64,000 nt of DNA, from NCBI GenBank assembly GCA_963969345.1, contig OZ017767.1, positions 434,001 through 498,000 of the forward strand. Direction: 5' to 3'. A program made the translations under genes and the position numbers. This DNA comes from Turbatrix aceti (taxonomy: Eukaryota; Nematoda; Chromadorea; Rhabditida; Panagrolaimidae). Below are positions 11,033 through 23,043 of the stretch, one piece after another. The notes under the pieces were generated by a model. It had not been told where the DNA came from. It did not search any database and saw only the letters and a program-made list of their open reading frames with translations. How positions within the stretch are numbered: position 1 is the stretch's first letter; every line of letters begins with the position of its first letter.

Positions 11033-11761
11033 TTCACATACGAAAACGATTTTCTTCACCGATTTATTTTTTTTAATCAGTTTGACTGTTTTTGTACACC
11101 AAATATGTTTTTTTTTCTGATTGCAAGGATAATCAAGCGTTTGATCCTCTGTGTTTTTTCTTGTAGTATTTTCTTGGCATGTTTTGTATTTTGGTAATGA
11201 TCGTTATTTATTTTTTTGTGCCCTGGGAAGCGTTGGCATGCATAAATGTTTCAAGCATTTGCGGTGTTTCAGTACCACTAGCTAATAGTTTAGGACAAAG
11301 TATATATCATACAGATTCAGAATGATGACTTACAGATCCTATGTACCTGTTATGAGGTAAGTTACATTCCACAAAATGCTATCTGGTAAAAAGTCGCCAA
11401 GTAAGGCCATTGGCATATTTGTACCAGGACCGCGACCCTCCAATCAGCTGGGTTTTCCGCGCAGAGACGAGTTTCAAGTTGCCATCGATCCAGCGTTTGC
11501 GAATGGGGAAGGGGAGAGGTGCATGCGAAAGTGGACGGAATCGGGTCGCTCAGACGGACACATACATACATATTCGTGTGTACGTGCACGCACCGCTCCC
11601 CTCTCTAGCCGGCTGTTGTCTCAAACTGCATCAAGTTGCCCACCACCAAACAACAGTGTATTGCATTTGATTTACGCTTTCAAGACTGTGTCGACTGCTA
11701 TTAAAGCTATTATATTACCGAGTCGGTAATACCGACTATTCCACATTGAATCAACTGCGAT
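11033..11761. other. Intergenic, no gene supported
   Basis: This holds the SMARCC 3' region and the upstream region of the zinc-finger gene. A moderately GC-rich patch at 11410-11620 contains alternating CATACATACATA sequence and short unrelated reading frames. I see no RNA gene or repeat boundary. Confidence 0.5.
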
Positions 11762-13409
11762 ATGGCACCGCATTCGGTTCTTAATTGGAAATTGCCAGAA
11801 GTTGAGCGAATTCTTGGTCAAGTCGGCGAACTTTTTTCATCAGAAGAAGCTAAATCGGAGATTGCTGAAACGTTCCAAGAGAGGGTCTCAACTAAAACTA
11901 TTTGCAGTCGAGTACGGACATTGGACCCTGCTCGAAAAATGAGAATTCCATGGGTTTCGAAAGAAATTCAGGAAATTCTGCGACAAGTCGATAACAGTTC
12001 GTTCACGGAGACAGATGCTGCCACTGCGATCTGCCAAAACACTGGTTCGTTTTGTTTAGTTTTTGAATTTTGGGTAGATGGTATATATTGAACGGACTCT
12101 GCGTATATTTGAAGAAAATTAATTATAAATAAGTTGAAGTCAGAAAAATGGCTTCTATAAATTTTATGTAAAGCTAAATTTCTTCAGGTTTCCGACCGTC
12201 TGTTCTTATCATACAAAAGGTACGAAAAATGTTTCCTGTTGTCATCGTCAGAAATCAGCGTTTGGAAGAAAACGTTCTGCAAGTCGAGGAAGGCGAAAAT
12301 CAAATCTGGCAGTACAGCATGCGTCGCAAAGGCCGCGCAACCCATATGTATTTGTGCAATAAGTTCGTTTTTTGAATGTTGAAAAACATTTATACCAAGT
12401 TTTTAGGTGTCGTTTCTTGCAAAATAAATCCAAGGGTCCAACCGGCGCTGGATGTTTTTATCATCGAATTAATTTGTTCGAGCGTACTCATGACCATCAC
12501 AAGGACTGCGTACCGATGACTTCTGTACAAAGCAAGCTACTACAGGTCACCCGTGAAGCCCTACACTGTGTGCGGGACGAAGGAGCCAAACCCGACAAGG
12601 ATTCCCAAATTCCTTTCTGGCCTCACGTAAATTCGTCTTTTAGACGGCGCCACCGTCAATTTATGCTCAAAAATCAAGGCAGCGAAAGCGGCAGGCATCT
12701 GTGGATCGACGATTCTGTCACGCGGTGCATAGAACAGGGCGAAGAGGAGCTCGTTCCTCAACGACCCCGATACATCAACATCGAGCGGCGGCGACCGAGG
12801 ATCACTGGCAGTCCGACTGCCAAACGCCCGGCTGCTAAACGTGCAAAGGTCTACGAGGCTTCCCCTACGCTCAATGAAACCGGTGAACCATTTCCTGTGG
12901 CTACGATGAACGAAACTGTTGAACCATTTCCTATGGCTTGTCAGTCTACTCCAGCCCAACTGCCTATTTTTGTGAATCCAGTGAATCGAACTTGGCAGAG
13001 GCGTGTATCTAAACTGATGGACATCTGCCTGGTTGACGATGCTCCAGTCACTCAAATGACCTTTGCCCGGCAATTCCGAATGGAAGATTTCACTTCAATA
13101 AAAATTACGTCAACGGACAACACATTCTACAGGTCTGTGGCTCTTCTCCTGACGGGCGACAACGAGAATGACGACGTCGACAAGATTTGTGCCTTCCTGT
13201 CAAGTTGTGCTTCTTGGTCGGAAATTGCGGCAAAGCTGGAAGCAAACCTCGTGTTCTGGGACGTCGACAACAAAGAAGCTCATGTTTATTCTCCGACCGG
13301 TTATCAGCAAGAACTGGGTTTTCCGTCGCTGTTTTTTGCGTCATCCGTGGTATCAGAAACCGATTGCAATGGATTCATCAATCCTATTATTAATGCCTGC
13401 GACGTTTAG
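11762..13409 (+). CDS. Putative DNA-binding protein: duplicated HTH-like N-terminus, FLYWCH-like zinc finger, degenerate OTU-like C-terminus
   Basis: Three exons (11762-12044, 12188-12362, 12407-13409) give 486 residues. Residues about 11-60 and 65-115 look like two copies of one helical unit (EVERILGQV and EIQEILRQV, each followed by S-rich linker, EA or DA, and a basic VR helix). Residues about 115-190 contain a Trp, then YLCNKCRF, then HDHHKDC, a C-x2-C plus H-x-H arrangement like FLYWCH-type zinc fingers. A basic, nuclear-localisation-like stretch follows near 250. The C-terminal part has STDNTFYRSVALLLTGDN, resembling the OTU protease motif DGNCFYRSxxxxxxGS but with Thr in place of the catalytic Cys. 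Each domain assignment is tentative. The mix suggests possible descent from a transposon-encoded protein. Confidence 0.6.
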
Positions 13410-13880
13410 TATGTATGTTTGTTACCTCTACTTTTTTTTGATGTTGTGATAAAGTATTGATGTTCAATTCACCACATTTTTGTAGCCACGATTGTTGTTT
13501 TTTTTTTGAATTACAACTGTTGACATCATGTTGCGTTGTTTTGTAATTATTACACATAATAATAAGATAAAGGCCTCAACTTGCACCCCGCAAATCTGTC
13601 TGTATTACGCAAACATTATATATTTTATAAATACACAATGTTTCAAAGATGACAGGAAACATTTACTAATCGTTGTCGTCTGTTAATTTTTTTAACAGCA
13701 CACGGCACAAAAAAGGAGGAGCATTCCAGGTAGGTGAAGACACGTAGGCTACAACCGTACCTGTTTCAGAAAAAAAAGACATTTGCCGTGTCTTGCTTGC
13801 TTGCAGGTGACGACATTTTTTTAGTTAATATTTTATTTTCAAATTTAAATTAAGCTGCATTCAACTAACAAAAACGCCAA
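13410..13880. other. Intergenic, no gene supported
   Basis: AT-rich gap between two plus-strand genes. It holds the 3' region of the zinc-finger gene and the promoter of the receptor gene. A GACACG/CGTGTC-containing patch occurs at 13738-13800. No TATA box at a useful distance and no repeat is evident. Confidence 0.5.
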
Positions 13881-15724
13881 ATGATAAATATAACCTACAC
13901 CGATTTCGAAGAAATGCCAACCTTTCCCCCATATGAGATCGATGAAAGCTCCACCGTATCATCTGCCAGATCAAATTTACAGTATCACGTATTTTACGTC
14001 GCTGAAGGAAGCTTTGTCGCCATCATAAATGCTCTTCTGCTTATCGTAATCGCTACAAATTCAAAATTACGATCACAAAAAGATATCATACTTTTGGGAA
14101 TGAATATGTTCTACGACCTCTTCTACGGCGTCAATTATTTTTTCAGTGGCCTACATCGAATATCTGTTTACATATCTGGAAGAGAAATTCTCCGAAAAAC
14201 AAGTCGTTGGGCTTGTCTTTGTGAATGGCCCAATCCTCTGTACACAATTGTTTCGCCGGGGTTGGGGTTTTTATTTTTGGTAACGGCAAGCGATAGACTA
14301 GTTGCCGTTCTTCGACCCATGTTCTACAGACAATTGACAAGAACCTACAGCCTAGGACAGTTTGTTTTTATTAATGCACTCGTCGTGCCGATTGTTGTGG
14401 TAACAGTGGTCACGGATTATAGCGAGATAGATGTATATAGTGTAAGTTTTTATATAATTTTTTTTAATTTTGTGTTTAAAAAAAGGATAAAATTTATATA
14501 AAATTTTTTTAAATTCAAAAATACTTTACTCAAATTCAAATTATTCATTTTTTCTTATTTCTTAGGTTGATGAAATCTGCACATTCGCTCAAGCTACCAC
14601 CAAAGAAATCCAATACACAATTCGATTAATTCGATTAATCACAGGAACTGTTGCTGTTGCAATATACATTTTTATTGCAAAAACAATTTACAGTGTTGGT
14701 TTTTTAAAATCATTTAATATTTACAGTTTTGGCTTGATTAGATGCTTCACACCACGACCAATGCCCGTCATGCTCCTACCAATCGTCGAAAAACCATTCG
14801 TATGACCGCAACTTTTGGTCTCCTAACAGTTGCACACGTCGTATTTTTCTTGGTACCAGATTTGCACACACTCTACGAGATATGGACTTCCAGTGATACG
14901 TATCAATCTGTCTCGTCGACAACACTCATTATGTACATAATGATGCAAGCAAAGTGTAAGTACGGTACTGATTAATTGTTAGAGGGGGTTGGTTTTTTGT
15001 CCTTAACAAGAACAAAGCGCGTGCATTGGGTCAGAGATGTATGATTCCTATGTACATCAAGGGTGTCAACGGGCCGAATTTTTGTCGGCCCGGCCCGGCC
15101 CGGCCCGCTCGAGGTAAGGCCCGGCCCGGCCCGGCCCGGGCCGGGCTGGCCCGCCTTTTTACCAAAGCGTAAAATTGAAGCAAAATTTACTAAAATTTTT
15201 TCAATTTGTTGAAAAATATGAGTTGAAAAGGTAAAAATACACGTTGTTATTCATAATGGGGGAGGATTACTCAAAATGAGCAAGTTTTTGGTTCATTTTT
15301 GACAGTTTTGAATACATTTTGTTCTAAAATTTTCTTTTTTTTTAAAACCGGGCCGCCGGGCCGGGCCGACTCACCATCAGGCCCGGCCCGGCCCGGCCCG
15401 GGCCGGGCCGGGCCGCGGGCTTTCCGGGCCGGCCCGGCCCGATTGACACCCTTGATGTACATGAAAACACGCCAATCGAGCGGTAGTGTGTTCTTTGCAC
15501 TAGAACAAAAAGATACGGAAAAGGGGACACATGCACCCATATTGTTCGCATCGAGTATGAAGACAACGTAATTTTTATCCGTTCTAGGTATTGTAAACAT
15601 CATAATCGTCCTATTTACCCAGAAAGAGCTAACCGAAGTCGTAGCACACCATCTGCGAATAAAAAGCAAAAATCCTATTTCAAGTATAAATTCGGAACGC
15701 AGAGCTTCTTCTTCCAAACGGTGA
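13881..15724 (+). CDS. Seven-transmembrane receptor, nematode srsx-like
   Basis: Four exons (13881-14441, 14566-14694, 14742-14955, 15588-15724) give 346 residues. Seven hydrophobic segments are visible, starting with a TM1 around FVAIINALLLIVIATNSKLR. The DRY-equivalent is SDRLVAVLRPMFYR at the end of TM3, a pattern typical of nematode srsx and related chemoreceptor families. TM6 is TFGLLTVAHVVFFLV and TM7 is IVNIIIVLFTQKE. The C-terminal tail is basic and Ser-rich. The third junction uses an AGT|GTTGGT donor and a GATTAG acceptor, the only pair that keeps the frame open. The last intron (14956-15587) contains a GGCC-rich MITE. Ligand and expression cannot be inferred. Confidence 0.82.
15058..15454. 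mobile_element. hAT-type MITE rich in GGCCC repeats
   Basis: Terminal inverted repeats CAAGGGTGTCAA and TTGACACCCTTG bound a 397-bp element. It is flanked by ATGTACAT on both sides (15050-15057 and 15455-15462), an 8-bp target duplication that happens to be palindromic. Just inside each end lie long runs of GGCCC/GGGCC units, and the centre is AT-rich. The CARGG terminus and 8-bp duplication fit the hAT superfamily. It lies in the last intron of the receptor gene. Related ends occur at 24545 and 57860. Confidence 0.8.
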
Positions 15725-16264
15725 ATGAATAGATGCAATTTATTGTTACACAACTGCCAGAAATAAACATGCCTGTGAGAAGAACTTTTTTCTGGTGGCT
15801 AAAAATTATGATTTTGGAGAAGAGTTGTCAACCGGGATCAAAAAGAAATTACGTTATCGTGTTCCGTTATCTGAAATCAATGCTTGCGGCACTTGACAAA
15901 CAATCATACTGGCAGACTTTGTATTCACCATACATCAGCAATTTTAGAGCTAACCGGACCGAAAACCCGAAATTTTGGATTGGGCCAGGGTACCCGCCAG
16001 TACTGAATCAAATGTTCAACGTCATTTTGACTTATTTCCAGATCACCGCCGACAATTTATATAACCATGATTGCATACCCATAAAACAGGACAAAAAAAG
16101 GAAAACAACAAACAAGTGAACAAAACAAAAAGCAGGCATCCTGTTCCTAGACAATCACTACGAAGCAGCGACAAAGAACAAAAAACTATAAAAATTAGAT
16201 CATTCGTTATAAAAAAACATCAAAAACTAGGATGAAAAAAAGTTCATTCAAAACAATCCAACCT
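15725..16264. other. Convergent 3' regions of the receptor and helicase genes
   Basis: A plus-strand open frame of 128 codons at 15733-16119 covers most of this space but overlaps the receptor stop region and has no recognisable domain. It is low in coding bias, so I leave it as 3' flanking sequence. No other feature seen. Confidence 0.4.
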
Positions 16265-18887
16265 TCACTGGTTGACCCAGTTCACCCACGTCGGGTCGAT
16301 GATAGCCACATCCTTGGCGTACGTTTCCGTTGTCTTCGTCAGCTGGCAGAAGACGATGGCGTTCGCCCGAACGTTGTGCAGCGTCGACGACGGATGAATC
16401 TTGCAGTAGAGTGGTTTCGCGACGTTGACCCGGTACGCGTTCCGGGATTTGTCGTAGGTCGCCGTCCGCCAGGGAAGGGCCTGCGCGACGGACTTGTTGA
16501 TCGGTTTGTAATTGCTGTGGCAGGACGTGATCTGAATGCCATTGTTTCTAGCCAGCTCCCGCAGTTGGGTCCGGGCTTCGTGAACGTAGTTGAGGCGCTG
16601 CTCGTTGATGCCGTACCGGAACCAGTCCTGCTGAAAACACACTTTCAAAAAAAATTTTTTTTTCAAAAAAAACACACCTTTCCCGAATCCTTGTTGGACT
16701 TGTAGAGTTCGTAGATCCGGCACATTCTCACAAAATCGCCATCAGTCGTGTTAAAAAACTCGCGACTGACCCGGTTGTCGCAGTCCTCGGGATCCACCGT
16801 GAAAATGGGATCGGACGATAGAAAAGCCAGGACGGTGATCATCTCGGAAGTGCAGTTGTTGGACTGCGCGCAGAAGAGCATGTTGCAGTAGACCGGCTCG
16901 ATTGGGAAGTTCGCGACTAACTCGCCCTTTTCCGTGAGTTTGAACCTGCCGTCCTCGACCTGGGAGATCAACTCCGCCTGCAGGAGCTGGTTGTGAGCGT
17001 CGAGCATCTGGTCCTTTGGTGGTTCATCGATAAACTTGAGCATTTTGAACTGCCGCATGCCGACTTTGTAGAACTTGAGCATCAGCTACAAAAAAGTAAA
17101 AAAAATATGTGAAACATTTTTCCTGCAAAAAAAACCAACCGAAGTCAAAGAGCACCTCAGAATCTCAGGAACAGGCATCTTGTCCATCTTGTTGTACTCG
17201 TCGACGCTGTAGAGCCGGTAGCACTTGCCAGGTGCTTCGCGACCCGCTCGACCGGCTCGCTGCGCAGCATGGGCCTGGGAAATGTTCCGGACCTCGGCGA
17301 TTTCGACGACAGAGTTCTTCACGTAGTACCTCTGCTTCACTTTTCCAGAATCAATAACAATTCGGACGCCTGGGATCGTGACGGATGTTTCGGCAATGTT
17401 TGTAGCAAAAATTATCTTTCGAATGTTCTGAAAAACAGTGTGGGATTATTTATTGGCATAAAAAAGGTTGTGTTTTCATCAAAACTTGACTTTGCGCTAC
17501 CAACATGCGAGATTTCGTGGAAAAATGTCTTTAGAAAATTTGTCAAATAAATACTGAATCTGAATCAGTCTCAAAAAAAAGCAACTCACCGGTCGACAAG
17601 GATAGACTTCCATCTGTTTCTTGAAAGAAAGCGACGAGTAGAGAGGCAAGGCAATGAACGGAAGCTTGGCGGAAACAAGGGCCTTTTTCATTTGTGCCAC
17701 AGCGCTGTTGATATCGTCGTAGGTTGGCAGAAAGACAAGAAAACCGTCACTGAAAAACAAAACGTGCACCAAAACGCGGTTTTCGAAGGCTTACGATAGA
17801 GGCTCGGTGCCGTGGAGCTGCAGGGCACACTTGACACACTTGGAGACGAGATTGACGTCATTTAGAGACGAGACTGGCAAGTAGTAGAGCTGAAAGCCAG
17901 TATTCACCTTCCAAAAATGCGTTAAACCATAAAAACTCACATGAGTAGCATGAGATCGGCCACTGACAGCAAAGACCTTCGCGTTGTCAAAAAACGAAGA
18001 GAATTTCTCGGCCTCGATCGTCGCCGACATGATGACCACCTTTAGCGGCGACCTCCTCGTCTTCTCTTTCCTCTTGACGTGTTTCAGCATCATGAGCAGA
18101 GTGTCGGTGTCGACGGTGCGCTCGTGGGCCTCGTCGATGATGACGACCGCGTACTTGGACAAAAATGGATCGTTCATGGACTCGTTGAGCAAAGTACCGT
18201 CCGTGAGGTAGTCGATGAACGTATCCGCCGAAGTGAAGTCCTTGAAGCGGAACTTGTATCCCACTTCTTGGAGTATTCGTTTGTGACGCTCTTCCGCTAC
18301 CCTGCGGGCTAGGGAGACAGCAGCCAGGCGACGAGGTTGCGTGACGGCTATTTTGAGGGCTTTCCCGGTCGACGGATCGATATGGAGGTTGTTGTCAAAA
18401 AAAATCTGCAAAAAAAGAAAATATAAGGTCGTTCTTTTAAACAATTTTGGGTTACAAAATAACAAACCTGAGGTATTTGAGTGGATTTGCCACACCCCGT
18501 CTCGCCGACGATGATGCAGACGTCGTTCGCCCTGAAATGTTCCAGAAACTGATCTGCCACACGCAAGACAGGCAGCGAAGAGTCTCGGATATCTCTTTGT
18601 GCCTATAAAAAACCCGATTTACGTCCAAAAATGCCGAAAAAAGGCCCAAAACTCACCTTAAAGGGCGCAGAAAATTTGTTCGTACTCCCGTTCATCAGAA
18701 ATCCATTTGAACGCTTACGATTGACTGGCAGGCAATTCGTAGACCCATTTCCTACACCGTTGCTACCGCTTGCCGACGGCGTTGCCAACGAACCCGAAGC
18801 CGTGCCAGAAGCGAGGGCAGAATTCATCGTGCCACACACCGAGCTCTCACTGTCACCATGATTTAGGCTTGTTGATTCCAATTTCAT
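16265..18887 (-). CDS. DEAH-box RNA helicase, DHX33-like
   Basis: Eight exons (18887-18657, 18602-18468, 18405-17941, 17889-17795, 17749-17590, 17427-17140, 17085-16678, 16630-16265) give 715 residues, close to the usual DHX33 length. Motifs in order: Walker A GETGCGKST (about 109), TQPRR, DEAH in VVIIDEAHERT (about 214), SAT, LVFLPTYDDI, TNIAETSVTIPGV and QRAGRAGRE. The downstream helicase-associated and OB-type regions follow, ending DPTWVNWVNQ. The stretch CYRLYSVDEYNKMDKMPVPE matches the DHX33 pattern better than spliceosomal DEAH helicases. Family knowledge: DHX33 acts in the nucleolus in rRNA synthesis and in translation initiation. The first 75 residues are Ser/Gly/Asn-rich and unconserved. 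A related subfamily (DHX35/DHX40) is possible but less likely. Confidence 0.88.
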
Positions 18888-19334
18888 AGAAAATACAGCC
18901 TAATAAATACACCCGTTGTAGGATTTAACAAAAAATAGAAAAGAAAGAAAACAAGAATGCCGCCGGGTATTGAAGATCTCAAGCAGAGAAAAAGAAAAAA
19001 AAAACACGTCTTTTTTTTCAGTTTGTTTGCAGCGCGCGCGCATTTTTGTTCTCTAACCGATTTTATATTTTTCGCTGCAAAACAAAATGCGTACGCGTTC
19101 ATTGACTGTGTCGTTGTCGCTGCAGCCCATTTTCTTTGTTTTGCACAGCTTTTCTCGCGTTTCCGTCCGTTTTGGCTTATTTTCTCCCTTTTTGCCTTGT
19201 TTTTGCCGTATTTTGTTTTGTTTTCGGCATTGCCGTGTTTTCACGTGTCGCGCGTTCACTGAATAACCTTATTTCGTCTATCACGACGTGACATGACGAT
19301 GTTTTATATGCATTTTTTTGATTGCAGGTAAAAC
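18888..19334. promoter_or_regulatory. Divergent promoter region of the DHX33-like and RPS9 genes
   Basis: The 447 bp between start codons include a T/C-rich tract at 19005-19260 on the plus strand and an ATTGCAG acceptor ending at 19327, seven bases before the RPS9 ATG. The acceptor has no obvious donor upstream, which fits spliced-leader addition. Confidence 0.4.
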
Positions 19335-19913
19335 ATGCCGCGTGTAAAGACTGTATGGTCTAAGGTTTACTCCGTGCCTCGGCGTCCGTTCGAGAAGGAA
19401 CGTCTTGACCAGGAGCTCAAGCTCATCGGTCTGTTCGGTCTTCGCAACAAGCGCGAGGTCTGGCGCGTCAAGCTCACGCTCGCCAAGATCCGCAAGGCTG
19501 CCCGCGACTTGCTCATGCTTGAGGATCGCGATCCCAAGCGTCTCTTCGAAGGCAACGCTCTGCTCCGACGCCTCGTCCGCATCGGCGTGCTTACCGAAGA
19601 CAAGATGAAGCTCGATTACGTGCTCGGTCTTCGTCTCGAAGATTTCTTGGAACGTCGTCTCCAGACCCAGGTGTTCAAGCTCGGACTCGCCAAGTCGATC
19701 CACCACGCTCGTGTCCTCATCCGCCAAAAGCACATCCGTGTCCGACGCCAGCTCGTGAACATCCCCTCGTTCGTTGTCCGTCTCGATTCGCAGAAGCACA
19801 TCGACTTTGCCGTCAACTCTGCCTTCGGTGGTGGCGGACCCGGCCGCGCCAAGAGACGTAACGCCAAGAAGGGCGGCGGCGGCAGCGGAGATGTCGAAGA
19901 AGATGACGAATAA
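19335..19913 (+). CDS. rps-9: Small ribosomal subunit protein uS4 (RPS9)
   Basis: A single exon of 192 codons plus stop matches eukaryotic RPS9 along its whole length: [17 protein letters not shown] near the N-terminus, [19 protein letters not shown] in the middle, and the S4 RNA-binding domain with [20 protein letters not shown]. The tail is Gly-rich and ends in acidic residues, as in animals. It binds 18S rRNA early in 40S assembly. Third-position G/C is strong, as expected for high expression. An AATAAA lies at 19982-19987 in the 3' region. Identification is secure. Confidence 0.98.
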   Translation: MPRVKTVWSKVYSVPRRPFEKERLDQELKLIGLFGLRNKREVWRVKLTLAKIRKAARDLLMLEDRDPKRLFEGNALLRRLVRIGVLTEDKMKLDYVLGLRLEDFLERRLQTQVFKLGLAKSIHHARVLIRQKHIRVRRQLVNIPSFVVRLDSQKHIDFAVNSAFGGGGPGRAKRRNAKKGGGGSGDVEEDDE

Positions 19914-20292
19914 TTTACTGGAATTATCTTCTTTGTCGGATGTGTTTTATTAAATTGCTGTTGGTTTGTTACTTTGAGTTGAATAAACTCGTTTAATGAT
20001 CTTTTTCTACTTGGCATTGGTACTGCACGCCTTGTTTTTATATTAGCTTTTTTTGGGAATGTATTTGGGGGTTTCAGATAATATTGTAGCTATCGGATGT
20101 GCATAATGATTTCGGGTCACTATTTCGATTCTAGGCCTGATACGGATTCAGTCGCGTGCTCGGACACAAGACCAAAGATTACTGTTTCATTACGATTTTT
20201 TTTTGTTTGAAGGCCCCAAGTTTTTACCTTCAATATACACTTTTTATTGTCTTTCAAATGTTTTTACACCGTTAGCGTTGATTTGATTTACG
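19914..20292. other. Convergent 3' regions of RPS9 and the SLC23 gene
   Basis: This 379-bp stretch holds the RPS9 3'UTR with AATAAA at 19982 and then AT-rich sequence leading to the stop codon of the transporter on the other strand. Nothing else is visible. Confidence 0.5.
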
Positions 20293-23043
20293 TTAATCTG
20301 GTTGATCTCGCACCTTTCCATTGTTAAACGACATGGCGAATGGACTGGCGTGGTTGTGCGTCGTTGGATGATACTTGCTTTTAGGCGTGATGGGCAGAAG
20401 CTTGAGCCAGGGATGGCGATCGATGAAATCCATGACCGTCTTGGGATATAGGTAAATATCCCGGTTGGTAGGTCCGAGATCGTGGACAACGCCTCGCTCT
20501 TTCAGGCCTCGTTCTTCGCGGGTCGCTCCTGGCACTGTGTTATCCAGGATGCAAGCCACCATCGCTCCGACAAACATGTTCAGGGTTAAGAGTACCTAAA
20601 AATTTTTTTGAAGCTTTTGAACTGTCAAAAAAGACCCCAATTGCTTCAACTCTCTTTTTTGGACATTTTCCGTATCCAAACTAACCTGCAAAGCCTGATC
20701 AAGGATCAAAAATCCCGTATCCACCCTATGCGCCTTGAAATACCCAGGAATGACCAGGCCACAGACGAGCGCAAAGCCAATGATGCCCATATTCCTCGAA
20801 TTCTTTAAATCCACAGCCTGGACATTTGCGACCGCAACTCCGGAGACCATAGCCATCGACGACGCGAGGACACCCCCGACCAGGGGATCGGGTATCGTAG
20901 ACAGCACCGCGCCGACCTTGGTGAAGAGCCCGAGACCGATGAGCCAGATACCCGCTATCACGAGTGATCGCCGGGAAGCTATCCGCGTGATGCCGATGAC
21001 ACCTATATTTTCGGTGTGCGTTGTGAGCCCGACTCCTGGGCCCAAAAGGCCGGAGAGGAAGGAGCCAAAGGCCTCGGCGAGGATGCCGCGATTGATGGCG
21101 TGGGAGGGAGGCGAGCGTTCCTGGCTGATTCGGGCGATAGCGTGGTAGTCGCCGACGGATTCGAAGACGGAGGTCATCGCTGATACAAGGAATCCACAAA
21201 ATAGACCTACTCTGAAGCGTGGAGATCCGAATTGTCCTAAAATGTTTTTTTTATTAAAATATGTAGTTGTGTTTTTTTAAGATTTTTTTAGTTTTTTCAG
21301 TCTAATTGCAAGTTGCGTCACTATTCCCAGCAGAAACCCATTTGTTGATGCTATTTCTCGCCTGTTAGTGGCAATCTGCTTCAAGAACTGTCATTTTTAT
21401 CTGGTATGTGTTTCTGACAGTTTTTTTTGTCTGAAATATTATAAATATGAACCGTTAAAAAAACCCACCAGGATAGGGAACACGGACCCACGGCGCGTCC
21501 TGTATAGCCGCCAGATTTTCAGGCTTGTCGGTACGTGCAGCGCTACCGTAAGGCACAAGGTTGAAGACAGTGAGTGCGACACAAAATACCCATGAAAAAG
21601 TTATCGCTATCAGATACTAAAAAATCCATTTTTACAATATTTCCCACTTTCTTAGCCTACCGGATACTGTCCAAACAGGTGAACATGATACCACCTGAAT
21701 TTTCCATCTTTCCACCCTGGAAGCGGTACTCTGATATCCGCGAGGTACAGCGTAGTGGCAAAAAGACTCAAAGCCTGGATAACAGCGACCCAGTGTTGTT
21801 CAACCTTCTGGATTGTCTGTTCCATGGATGAGATGACGAGAAGCAGGATGAGGGGAGAGACGGTCAGGGGACCAATGAACTTGGTCAGCTTTCCCACGAG
21901 TCCGGTCGCTGCGATTATCATGGGAACGATGGATGACGCCAGCAGGCTGCCCTGTATGATGCCGAGCTTTTCGTCGATGATTTCGGGCGGCACGTAGACC
22001 GAGGTGTCGTTGATGCAACGAGGATAGGAGTAATTTGAGGAACCGTATTCTGCCTCGATGAAGGTTTGAATTGATGGAATGTACGCGAATGCTGTGCCTG
22101 TAAAAATTCTGGGGATTTAAAATGATAACTGTTTATTTGTTTGCAAAAATTTATTTTTTGTTCAATCTTTAAAAATTAGAGTTGTTCGGCGTTTGGAATA
22201 CACATTTTTTAGAAAATTTAAAGAACACAAACATTTTGAACTTTAAGTTTTTAATTTATTGTATTATTTTTTTATTTTAAATTAACAAAAATTTTTTAAT
22301 ATTTGTTTAGATTTCAATGAGTTTTTATCCTTAATCGAAATTTTTGTTATCATTTTTTCGAACGTAAACGCACGAAAAAATGCGGTCAAATATTTTTCAA
22401 TGAATTTGGAATAATTTTCAATGGACAGAAATCTGTTTTTTTGCAAACCAGATTTCTTAACAAGTGTTCGCTTAATGACGTACCCCCTAATTTTTTCATG
22501 TTGACGCCATTTCTGGAAAACGCCTAAGGTGACGACATCGCTTCCCCCGTTTTTAAGCAAACATTTTTTAAAATCTATTTTTGGCATTTGTTCCTTTCAA
22601 ACATTTTGTGACTTACCTTGCAGCAGAGCCAATCTCATCCCCAGACAAGTCTGAATAATGGTGTTTATTCCACTGCAAACAAAAGTAGACGATATGAGGC
22701 GTACGCGAAGTTCGTTGAGGGCTCTGCCGGGGCAGATAAGGTCAGAGAGCAGGAACGGCACGACGAGAAGCGCGCTGACGCAGACCATGACCTGCTGGAA
22801 GCCGAAGAGGATCGCCAGCTTGATCGGAATGTGGTCGTCTGCCCTGAAGAATCGCCGACCATCGGGCGGAGAGGAGGACTTGTGATGGTGATGGTTCTCG
22901 ACGGCCATTTTGATGCCAGTATCCAACGGGCCGACTATCGCGTCTTCTTCTTCACCGGAGGAGGCATTGGTTGCCGAGGACTCTTTTTTGAGAGTTTTGA
23001 AACCGGGCTGCGGACTGCTACTTCCTTCGCCCACTTTCGCCAT
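20293..23043 (-). CDS. Nucleobase/ascorbate transporter, SLC23 family
   Basis: Five exons (23043-22617, 22097-21661, 21616-21469, 21236-20686, 20595-20293) give 621 residues. The start is the first ATG of the open frame (MAKVGEG). The family signature is clear: HIPIKLAILFGFQQVMVCV in TM1, QFGSPRF before the transport core, VFESVGDYHAIARISQE, HAINRGI, and TTHTENIGVIGITRIASR. At least ten hydrophobic segments are visible. SLC23 proteins are Na+-coupled ascorbate transporters in vertebrates and nucleobase transporters in many other lineages, so the substrate here is open. An N-glycosylation-rich loop with NYSYPRCINDTS follows TM3, as in animal members. The first intron (22098-22616) is 519 nt and AT-rich. 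Confidence 0.92.

Noticed and set aside
15733..16119. 128-codon plus-strand open frame after the srsx-like receptor
   Set aside because: It overlaps the last coding bases of the receptor in another frame, has no domain, signal or splice context, and lies in a convergent 3' region.
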